From: a virus
DNA length: 27,197 nt
Reading direction: 5' to 3' (one strand)
Virus record (IMG/VR): IMGVR_UViG_3300043827_000433
Coordinates: 1 to 27,197 of that record
Below the pieces are notes generated by a model that had not been told where the DNA came from, did no database searches, and saw only the letters and a program-made list of their open reading frames with translations. A program made the position numbers and the translations under genes. Shown piece by piece: positions 5,971 through 12,786 of this stretch (the stretch's first letter is position 1; each line of letters starts with the position of its first letter).

Positions 5971-8900
5971 ATGGACCCCAAATTAAGATTTAACTTAACC
6001 GCTTTAAATGATAAAACATTTAAAGAGAAAGCAAATTCAGATTTTTTATCTGAAGAAGCCAAAAAGTTACAACAAACTGCTGTTGCTATAAATTTTATTT
6101 CCAAAGGATTTTCTAAAAAGACTAGCACATATAAAGAAAACCTTAAACAAACAAGAATAGACAATTACAACGCAAAGTGGTACGAATCTGGGTGGTATAA
6201 TAAAGGCTATGAACCTAGAAATTTAATTAATTTTTATTACACATCTAAGCCTAATAAAGGTCAAAACTGGTTTTATAAAAAAAACGCGCTCCCTTATACA
6301 GATAAAACGTCTACAGGAGTTTATTTTGACATAGAATGGTCAGGACTAAGAGATGACTATTTTCCTTCAACAGGAGAAGATCGCTTGTCCAACTTTGTAT
6401 TGGGCGGTTTCTTAGGCACCAAATACGATCTAGAAACTTTTGTTTTTCCTTATAGGAACTTTAATGAATTTTTTGATCATAACAATATTCAAGTTGGAGA
6501 TATGGGTCATAATATGTTTTACGATCAAATTAATAAATATATGCCAGGCGAGGATATAGGTTTTAATAGAATATTTTTTGAAAAAGGATTAAAAAAAGAA
6601 GATGTTAATGAGAATACCAAGGTTATTATCCTAAGCCACTCAAAAGATAACCTTCCATTTTCTGCAAGAGGAGTAAATATAGAAACTACTGGAACATTAA
6701 GTAATAGAAAATGGTTTAAAAAAATTGAAAAACAAAATGTTCCAAGATTTGACGTGTTTTTTTATGAACAAGAGCTTGAATTGGTCCAGGTTCCAGAACA
6801 AAACACGAATGAAAATTTTTTTGGATATGGACCAATTCTTGAATTAAAAAATCCTTCATATTCTAATTTTTCTAAAGATAATTTTTCAGTACAAGTCTCG
6901 GGAATATATCCTGAGATTTTATATAAAACATTTTGCGTCTACAATACGGGTGTTAAAACAGAAAAATTTTACCTTAACGCAAGCAATAAAGATATTGTAA
7001 ATATAATTGATTTTAATAAAAAAGACGCTTTGAAACCTTCAATTAATCCATCTTATATTTGGACAGACGAAGATTTCTCAACAAGATCTGGACAATTCAT
7101 AAAAGTTTACGAATTAGGTAAAAATGGTAATATTAATTTTAATTTAAAAATTAATACAAAGTACCTAAAAAATAATCTAAATCAAATTCATACGGAATAT
7201 GTGAATATTTATAGAGTTACTGGGAGGAAAGAAGTATCCAATAGTCCTAGTTTTATCAACGATTACGGACTCTTAAATGAGAAATTTACATTTCCAGTTA
7301 ATATACGAGCAATAGATAATGGAACAAAAATTACGCATACAAACTTTTTTGAAAAGGGTAAAAACTTATCTATTAATAATTTAGGGGTTGGACCATTCAC
7401 TTTAACCAAAACAGGAATTTTAGGTAAAAAAACTAATATTTTTAATATTACATTTCGCAGCATAGGAGAAAATATAAAATCGGAGTTAGTTAGGAATGAT
7501 ATTTATAATAGGATAAACAAACTTGGACCTTATACAGGACAAAATATTAAACACATTTATCCTATTCTTTCTGGAGAAGCGTATTTAAATAGCACAACAA
7601 ATTCGAAATGGATTAATTTATCTGTCAATGAAAGTCAAAATTTTAAATGGTCACAAAATAGTGGATTAGGTGATTTAGAATGCAACCTTTTCTTTAACAT
7701 TGACTCCAAAGAGATGTTGCCAAATTTTTCAAATTCAAACGGACAAAATTATATTGTTAAATTTGATCAAAATTTAAATAAATTTTTATTTAATGGATCT
7801 GAAGAGTCTCCCAAAATTTTTAAAAATAAAAATTATAGATTTTTATTTACAAATTTTTCTGATAATAATTTCAATATTTTAAATAGAAATGAAAATTATT
7901 TTGAGGACTATAAAATATACGAACCAGAATATAACAAAGTATTACAAAATTATAAGCTGCTTCAATTCAGGCTTGGGATAGGCGGTATTACGGGAAACCT
8001 TACTTGGTCTGGAAATATAAATAATTTGCCAATTACTGGAGAATTTAAAGTATTAAATAATGAAAATTATAACCCATGTTATCTATCAACAGGAATTGAG
8101 GAGTATTTTATATATAATATTTCCCCAACGGTTAAAACATACAGTAACAGTTTCGTTCCAGGGCGCGAACAATTAAAAACAGCTTTGGATCTCCCATTAT
8201 TTACGAAGGATTTCCTAAATAAAGAATCAAAAATTAATTTTTATCCATCTGTTGATCAAAATATTAAAATTATAAATTACAAAGATGATCCAATAGAACA
8301 AAATCCATGCAGAAGAATGTTTTATAATAATCCAAAAAGATTTTGGTATCTCATGACAAAAGTAGAATTTTCGCCAGATCGACTTTATCAACTTCCTAAT
8401 CTCGCTGAACGCTTAACTCGCAGTTTGGAGTCTAATCTTTTATCGCCAAGTCGCAGAGACGAAATAACTCGTGTACTCAGCGGCATCAATAATTTTATTG
8501 AAAATCAAAATGCTAGCGACTACCCGGCGGTAACTGGTTGGATTAGCGGATGTTATTCGGACGATGAATATTTAAAATTTTTAGATGAACAATACTCAAA
8601 GAAAAAAACCAACCCTTTTATTAATTTTACAACAGGAAAATACTATCATTTTGTTCGACCTGCTTCGACGGAAAAAGAAATTAATAACTTACAATTAGAA
8701 TTTTTCACTCTTGACAATTCAATTAATAAATTTAAGAAAGGAATACCAGAAGTAAACATTCTAAGAGATACACATCTTACTGATCCTACTTATTTAGTCA
8801 GAACCTTCAATGATACAAAAACAAAATATTTTGATCATATTCATTTTTATGTCCCTGCGACTGTAGATAAGAGTAAAAGATATTTTTATGGATTAAAACA

Positions 8901-9120
8901 TGATATTACTGGGAATGATGAAGCGGATATTGCCATATCACAAATAGAAATTTATGATAAATCTCAAGAAGTATATGTTCCTGCGAATTATATTGGACAA
9001 ATACCAACGCCTATATTTAGCGGAAATTTAAATTTCATTACTTCTGACGTAAATAAAGGAGAGATCAACATGCCATTGGTTCTAAGTGGAATTAGTGGAT
9101 TTGATCATATTAGATTTTAG
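5971..9120 (+). CDS. Large putative virion structural protein, 1049 aa
   Basis: The start is ATG 5971 (MDPKLRFNLTALNDKTF), preferred over an in-frame TTG two codons upstream because of the promoter-motif spacing. The protein is Asn/Lys/Phe/Tyr-rich and predominantly beta, with many short strands and G-N turns as in baseplate, tail-fibre or neck proteins. There is no membrane segment, Walker motif or obvious protease motif. A more charged helical region lies near residues 790-860 (FSPDRLYQLPNLAERLTRSLESNLLSPSRRDEITRVL), and the end returns to beta structure. I do not recognise a family, so virion protein is inferred from size, composition and the small structural-type genes that follow. Confidence 0.7.
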   Translation: MDPKLRFNLTALNDKTFKEKANSDFLSEEAKKLQQTAVAINFISKGFSKKTSTYKENLKQTRIDNYNAKWYESGWYNKGYEPRNLINFYYTSKPNKGQNWFYKKNALPYTDKTSTGVYFDIEWSGLRDDYFPSTGEDRLSNFVLGGFLGTKYDLETFVFPYRNFNEFFDHNNIQVGDMGHNMFYDQINKYMPGEDIGFNRIFFEKGLKKEDVNENTKVIILSHSKDNLPFSARGVNIETTGTLSNRKWFKKIEKQNVPRFDVFFYEQELELVQVPEQNTNENFFGYGPILELKNPSYSNFSKDNFSVQVSGIYPEILYKTFCVYNTGVKTEKFYLNASNKDIVNIIDFNKKDALKPSINPSYIWTDEDFSTRSGQFIKVYELGKNGNINFNLKINTKYLKNNLNQIHTEYVNIYRVTGRKEVSNSPSFINDYGLLNEKFTFPVNIRAIDNGTKITHTNFFEKGKNLSINNLGVGPFTLTKTGILGKKTNIFNITFRSIGENIKSELVRNDIYNRINKLGPYTGQNIKHIYPILSGEAYLNSTTNSKWINLSVNESQNFKWSQNSGLGDLECNLFFNIDSKEMLPNFSNSNGQNYIVKFDQNLNKFLFNGSEESPKIFKNKNYRFLFTNFSDNNFNILNRNENYFEDYKIYEPEYNKVLQNYKLLQFRLGIGGITGNLTWSGNINNLPITGEFKVLNNENYNPCYLSTGIEEYFIYNISPTVKTYSNSFVPGREQLKTALDLPLFTKDFLNKESKINFYPSVDQNIKIINYKDDPIEQNPCRRMFYNNPKRFWYLMTKVEFSPDRLYQLPNLAERLTRSLESNLLSPSRRDEITRVLSGINNFIENQNASDYPAVTGWISGCYSDDEYLKFLDEQYSKKKTNPFINFTTGKYYHFVRPASTEKEINNLQLEFFTLDNSINKFKKGIPEVNILRDTHLTDPTYLVRTFNDTKTKYFDHIHFYVPATVDKSKRYFYGLKHDITGNDEADIAISQIEIYDKSQEVYVPANYIGQIPTPIFSGNLNFITSDVNKGEINMPLVLSGISGFDHIRF

Positions 9121-9131
9121 AAAGAAATTTT

Positions 9132-9485
9132 ATGAGTTATTTTCCATGTATTCAATGTAAAGGATTTGTTCTCAGATGTCCAGGAGCAGAAGGAAATCCT
9201 AGTTGTCCTCTTGGGCAGAGGTTGGTTAGTCAAGGTTGTAGACCTTACGGAAGCCGTAATGATTGTTGCGAAGCTTATCGTTGTACATGCAAAACTGGTT
9301 TTTATATAATGCAAATCGATAGTAATAATTTAAAAACAAGCGCTAGGTCGAAATCCGCAAGTTTTAGATCTATATATTTATTAAATACACAATTACCAGC
9401 TATAGGGAATATCGAAACTAGTTTTAGTCTTGAGTCAATAGCGTACTTGGGAAGTATTAAATTTCTAAGCGTACCAATGAGTTAG
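9132..9485 (+). CDS. Cys-rich small protein, 117 aa
   Basis: The N-terminal half has ten cysteines: PCIQCKGFVLRCPGAEGNPSCP, then GCRP, NDCCEAYRCTCKTGF (residues 6-56). The second half is Cys-free and Ser-rich (SARSKSASFRSIYLLN...). Such a pattern suggests a small metal-binding or disulfide-bonded knot domain joined to a virion-binding tail. There is no signal peptide, so disulfides would have to form after release. It follows the 1049-aa protein by 11 bp with a weak AGAAAG ahead of the ATG. No family is recognised. Confidence 0.6.
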   Translation: MSYFPCIQCKGFVLRCPGAEGNPSCPLGQRLVSQGCRPYGSRNDCCEAYRCTCKTGFYIMQIDSNNLKTSARSKSASFRSIYLLNTQLPAIGNIETSFSLESIAYLGSIKFLSVPMS

Positions 9486-9487
9486 TT

Positions 9488-9496
9488 GTGTAATAT
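9488..9496 (+). promoter_or_regulatory. GTGTAATAT promoter motif
   Basis: GTGTAATATTTTAT immediately precedes ATG 9502 (14 nt). This is one of the cleanest copies. Confidence 0.65.
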
Positions 9497-9501
9497 TTTA
9501 T

Positions 9502-9720
9502 ATGAGCCAAGGAACAGAAGATCCTTACAACGACCCTCAATGGCCCACTGATTGGCGTGGACTACCATTAGGATGTAGCGGCGGCATGACTGGCATTTGC
9601 GGTGGATATCCATACAGTACGTTTGGGTATCCCATGGGTTATTGTTTAAAGTATACTGGTTATAGGCAAACGGCTGGAGGTTGCTGTTGGACTACCACAG
9701 TAGGAAGATGTTGTAGATAA
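9502..9720 (+). CDS. Cys/Gly-rich 72-aa protein
   Basis: It reads MSQGTEDPYNDPQWPTDWRG, then LGCSGGMTGICGGYPYSTFGYPMGYC and GGCCWTTTVGRCCR at the end. With seven Cys and many Gly, Tyr and Trp in 72 residues it resembles a disulfide-stabilised or metal-binding mini-protein. It lies next to another Cys-rich gene (9132-9485) but shares no clear alignment with it. It has its own promoter motif and no Shine-Dalgarno sequence. Function unknown. Confidence 0.6.
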   Translation: MSQGTEDPYNDPQWPTDWRGLPLGCSGGMTGICGGYPYSTFGYPMGYCLKYTGYRQTAGGCCWTTTVGRCCR

Positions 9721-9810
9721 TTGAAGATATATCACTCTTATTGGTCTTTAAAAAACAATCCCAAAATACAAACAGATGTTCTCAAATTAGTATAAAAATA
9801 TAATTTATAA

Positions 9811-9819
9811 GTGTATATA
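9811..9819 (+). promoter_or_regulatory. GTGTATATA promoter motif
   Basis: GTGTATATATCTAT directly precedes ATG 9825 (14 nt). The 90 bp before it (9721-9810) hold no gene that I can see. Confidence 0.6.
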
Positions 9820-9824
9820 TCTAT

Positions 9825-10466
9825 ATGCCAAATATTCAAGATTTAAACTTTAATAAAAATGTATCGATGGTATACGTCGAAGAGAATGGATTTACAGGAT
9901 ACAGAGGATTTGACTTTACTAAGATTGATGAAGTTGAAACAAAATTAACTACCCTACAAACAACGATCAATAGCGGGCTTAATTTTGGCATAGATGTTCA
10001 CCAGGACGATTTAAGTTATCTTGTTGATAGCGTTGATGCTCGCGGCCCCTATGTAGAAAGTTTAAATAGCAAGATATTTGCCACGGGTGATTCATATCCA
10101 GCTGGAGTCCAAGGCACAATTGTATTTCAAGCAGATTTAAGTCCTCAATTTGATGGCGTACAAACTTATCCAGAGCAAAGTTTAAATATAAGTAATTATG
10201 GTCCTAGCGGTTTAAATGGAACGATTATGAACGCTAATGCATATAGAAGAGAGCTTTATATACAAAATTTATCAACAGGTAAATTATATGTTAAATATGG
10301 AGCTGATATAGACTCAAACTCTTTTAATTTTATTCTAGCTGCAAACACAAAAACAGACGCTGGTGATGGCGGGAGTTTAACTGATCAAAGTTATGCGGGT
10401 TTAGTTAGCGTTAGTGGCTCAGTCCTAACTGATAGCCCAAGATATATAGCTTGGGAACGTTCATAA
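9825..10466 (+). CDS. Putative virion structural protein, 213 aa
   Basis: It has a short N-terminal part (MPNIQDLNFNKNVSMVYVEENGFTGY), a helical linker (KIDEVETKLTTLQTTINSGL, about residues 36-55) and a beta-rich C-terminal half with RELYIQNLSTGKLYVKYG, a pattern common in phage head-decoration and tail proteins that carry an Ig-like or jelly-roll fold. No exact family is recognised. The next gene's ATG (10468) is one base after its stop, so the two are co-transcribed from the motif at 9811. Confidence 0.65.
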   Translation: MPNIQDLNFNKNVSMVYVEENGFTGYRGFDFTKIDEVETKLTTLQTTINSGLNFGIDVHQDDLSYLVDSVDARGPYVESLNSKIFATGDSYPAGVQGTIVFQADLSPQFDGVQTYPEQSLNISNYGPSGLNGTIMNANAYRRELYIQNLSTGKLYVKYGADIDSNSFNFILAANTKTDAGDGGSLTDQSYAGLVSVSGSVLTDSPRYIAWERS

Positions 10467-10467
10467 T

Positions 10468-11769
10468 ATGAATAAAAAAGAACTGGAAATTGATTTTAGT
10501 TCTAGTATAGCTGCCGAAAAGAAAAAAGGTAAAGCGCCACTTAATAAACCATTCAGACTTCCAAAAGGAAGCAAAAAGAAATTCGGTGTTTATGTAAAAA
10601 ATGATAAAGGCAATATTGTAATGGTTAAATTTGGTGACCCAAATATGTCTATTAAAAGAGATGATCCTGCCCGCAGAAAAGCCTATAGATCAAGACATGG
10701 TTGTGATAATCCCGGCCCAAAAACTAAAGCAAATTATTGGAGCTGCAAAATGTGGAGCGCAAAACCAGTTAGTAAAATTACTGGAAATGAAGAAGAGATT
10801 ATCCTAGAAGCAGAAATACAAGCCAAAGGCAAAGGTCTTTGGTATAATATTCAACAAAAAAAGAAAAGAATGGGCAAAAACTATCGTCCAGCACAAAAAG
10901 GCTCTAAAGACCGCCCAACTCAAGAAGCTCTTAAAAAAGCCCAAGCTAATGATTATTTAAATGAAGATTATGAATGGGATGGTGAGACAGAGTTTGATCA
11001 AACTGAACTTTTAAAAATGGATCAAACATTAGCTCAAGCTGAAGAAGTAGAAGACGAGCTTGAAGACTATAAAGAAAATTTTTATGGCATGATTGTTGGT
11101 TCAATAACTTCTATTCAGCAACACGCAAAAAATATACTAGATAAATTAAATGATCCAATGGTAAAAGAAAATCTTACCGAACCATTTTTACAACAAACCG
11201 CTGCTCTTGCTGAAGACTATATGATTACAATTCACAACTATGTGATGTTTAATAAAGAAAACCAAGAGATGGAGGAGAGCGAAGCATCTTATATGTTTAA
11301 AGTTGGAGATAAAGTAAGAAATATTAATCCTAGTTGCAAACATTATGGCAGCGAAGGAATTGTTAAAGAAATTTTAGACCTTGGCATTAAAGTCGAAGGT
11401 CAATCTCAAGGAGTCTTAGAAGATGTAGGATATGCAGTAGTTTATGAATGCACAAACAAAGGCATGACTTGGGAAAAAGGCGATCTTCTAGGCAAAACAG
11501 AAATTCAATTAGAAAAAATTGAAGCCAAATGGAGCATGAAATATAAAAGAAGTATAGATTGCAAGAATCCAAAAGGCTTCAGTCAAAAACAATACTGCCA
11601 AAATAAAGCTTCCAACTGCGGATACGAAGATGATGAAGAATATAAAAATATGATGGTAACCGAAGGTCAAAAATTTAATGAGTTTTTAAAAGAATGCATA
11701 AAAACTAAAGAAGGCGACGACAAAGCCAAGTTTAAATCTTGCCTACAAGACTACAAAAATAAAAAATAA
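10468..11769 (+). CDS. Composite phage protein with marine T4-like phage domains, 433 aa
   Basis: Several modules recognisable from marine T4-like phage proteins are joined here. (a) Residues about 25-95: PLNKPFRLPKGSKKKFGVYVKND...RRKAYRSRHGCDNPGPKTKANYWSCKMW. (b) About 125-160: KGLWYNIQQKKKRMGKNYRPAQKGSKDRPTQEALKKAQ. (c) An acidic helical middle (200-275). (d) About 280-350: YMFKVGDKVRNINPSCKHYGSEGIVKE...DVGYAVVYECTN. (e) A tail with KRSIDCKNPKGFSQKQYCQNKA and FLKECIKTK...FKSCLQDYK. Modules of this kind often occur as separate genes or in other combinations. Their function is unknown; a basic, DNA- or capsid-associated virion role is plausible. Confidence 0.75.
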   Translation: MNKKELEIDFSSSIAAEKKKGKAPLNKPFRLPKGSKKKFGVYVKNDKGNIVMVKFGDPNMSIKRDDPARRKAYRSRHGCDNPGPKTKANYWSCKMWSAKPVSKITGNEEEIILEAEIQAKGKGLWYNIQQKKKRMGKNYRPAQKGSKDRPTQEALKKAQANDYLNEDYEWDGETEFDQTELLKMDQTLAQAEEVEDELEDYKENFYGMIVGSITSIQQHAKNILDKLNDPMVKENLTEPFLQQTAALAEDYMITIHNYVMFNKENQEMEESEASYMFKVGDKVRNINPSCKHYGSEGIVKEILDLGIKVEGQSQGVLEDVGYAVVYECTNKGMTWEKGDLLGKTEIQLEKIEAKWSMKYKRSIDCKNPKGFSQKQYCQNKASNCGYEDDEEYKNMMVTEGQKFNEFLKECIKTKEGDDKAKFKSCLQDYKNKK

Positions 11770-11788
11770 ATTGAACACAATCTCCCTT

Positions 11789-11797
11789 GTGTAATCT
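11789..11797 (+). promoter_or_regulatory. GTGTAATCT promoter motif
   Basis: GTGTAATCT lies 19 nt before GTG 11808. Unusually, an AGGAGA lies between the motif and the start, so this gene would have both a short leader and a Shine-Dalgarno sequence. Confidence 0.55.
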
Positions 11798-11807
11798 ATA
11801 GGAGATA

Positions 11808-12341
11808 GTGAATAAGCTTAAAAATTTATTCAATTGGTTTGGATGGAAAAGTAAACTAACATTAGCACTTTTAATAAATGGGACAATAGCTTATTATGGA
11901 ATTCAATTTGGGTTTTATTTAGCAAAAGATCATAGTATATCTAAACTTCCTAATTCTTGCTTTGTTGATTCTGTGGCATTTGCTTCTTATGCTAATTATA
12001 TATTATCTAGTAAAAATACATGGGCTCAAATTTATGCTTTTCAATATCATTATACAGATGAATTAAATAATTTTTCAACTATTTTTAATAAAAATTTAAT
12101 AGAGTACACAGCTTCTATACCCAAGTATAGAGGACACTCAATATGCGTTTTCGAATATAAAGGTATACTTTGGGTTTATGATAGTAATCATGGAACAATG
12201 CCAGTTGGTGTTGCTGGTAATAGATCAGAGTATCAAATAAGAATAACAAAATGGATTGAAAAGAAATACAAAGCTATAGTTTTCCACAGCATACTAATAG
12301 ACGATGATGCAGAAAGAACTAAAGCATGGATAGAAGAGTAA
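11808..12341 (+). CDS. Membrane-anchored papain-like cysteine hydrolase candidate, 177 aa
   Basis: It starts at GTG 11808, preceded by AGGAGA. It has a hydrophobic anchor at about residues 16-38 (KLTLALLINGTIAYYGIQFGFYL), then a small catalytic-looking domain: NSCFVDSVAFASYANYI with Cys51, YRGHSICVFEYKG with His110 and LWVYDSNHG with Asp125. The C-H-D order with a beta strand after the His fits papain-fold or transglutaminase-like hydrolases. It resembles in layout the separate candidate at 1828-2301 (Cys63, His110, Glu135), though the sequences do not align. The next gene starts inside its 3' end. Location in the host membrane is likely; the substrate is unknown. Confidence 0.6.
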   Translation: MNKLKNLFNWFGWKSKLTLALLINGTIAYYGIQFGFYLAKDHSISKLPNSCFVDSVAFASYANYILSSKNTWAQIYAFQYHYTDELNNFSTIFNKNLIEYTASIPKYRGHSICVFEYKGILWVYDSNHGTMPVGVAGNRSEYQIRITKWIEKKYKAIVFHSILIDDDAERTKAWIEE

Positions 12342-12511
12342 CCAAATTAATAAGAGATGTTAAATTAATAGCGCCGTCTTGTAATAACACAGAGCATTTT
12401 ATAGCTGAATTTTGGAAATATCACAAAAGAAAAAACAAGAAAAGAAACATCTTCTGGTTTTCTGTTTTGGCTGTAATCTTCTTTATATGTTGGATTTTAT
12501 CAAAAAATTAA
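12326..12511 (+). CDS. Small membrane protein, 61 aa
   Basis: A soluble basic N-terminus (MDRRVTKLIRDVKLIAPSCN...) is followed by KRKNKKRNIFWFSVLAVIFFICWILSKN, a single C-terminal membrane segment (about 42-58) with a positively charged entry. It overlaps the previous gene by 16 nt and the next by 25 nt. An AGAAAG precedes the start. It could be a tail-anchored accessory or holin/antiholin-like protein. No family is recognised. Confidence 0.55.
   Translation: MDRRVTKLIRDVKLIAPSCNNTEHFIAEFWKYHKRKNKKRNIFWFSVLAVIFFICWILSKN
12471..12479 (+). promoter_or_regulatory. CTGTAATCT promoter-motif variant inside a gene
   Basis: CTGTAATCTTCTTTAT precedes ATG 12487 (16 nt) and lies in the coding region of the 61-aa gene. 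One base differs from the GTGTAAT core. Confidence 0.4.
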
Positions 12512-12762
12512 AGGATTGGTGGAATGAACTACAACATTACAAGAAGTTCTTTTTTATTGTTTTTATTCCAGCTATTTTGTTTACAATTTACGGAGTCAGC
12601 GATTTTTACCTTAATTATTTTGATCTTCTTACTAAAGAGCACCATATGGGATTTTTTCTTAGGTTCTTTTTTCCGATCTCTTTAGCTCTTTTAGTTACCA
12701 GTTTAGAATATAGAAAAAGAAAAAGATTAATAAAAGACATTAAAGATTATTTAGATAAGTAA
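12487..12762 (+). CDS. Two-pass small membrane protein, 91 aa
   Basis: I chose ATG 12487 (MLDFIKKLKDWWNELQHYKK) over an in-frame ATG at 12412, because the longer version would lie almost wholly over the preceding gene and the motif variant at 12471 has the usual spacing to 12487. There are two hydrophobic segments, FFFIVFIPAILFTIYGVSDFYL and MGFFLRFFFPISLALLVTSL, and a basic C-terminus (EYRKRKRLIKDIKDYLDK). The topology and size fit a class II holin-like or membrane accessory protein, but the family is not recognised. It sits just ahead of the depolymerase gene. Confidence 0.55.
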   Translation: MLDFIKKLKDWWNELQHYKKFFFIVFIPAILFTIYGVSDFYLNYFDLLTKEHHMGFFLRFFFPISLALLVTSLEYRKRKRLIKDIKDYLDK

Positions 12763-12765
12763 AAA

Positions 12766-12774
12766 GTGTAATAT
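12766..12774 (+). promoter_or_regulatory. GTGTAATAT promoter motif
   Basis: GTGTAATATAATTAATAACAT leads to ATG 12787 at 21 nt, a slightly long spacing, with no Shine-Dalgarno sequence. Confidence 0.6.
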
Positions 12775-12786
12775 AATTAATAACAT

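Noticed and set aside
6236-6242. Minus-strand GTGTAAT copy inside the 1049-aa gene
   Set aside because: No start codon at the usual distance and no ORF; treated as a chance match.
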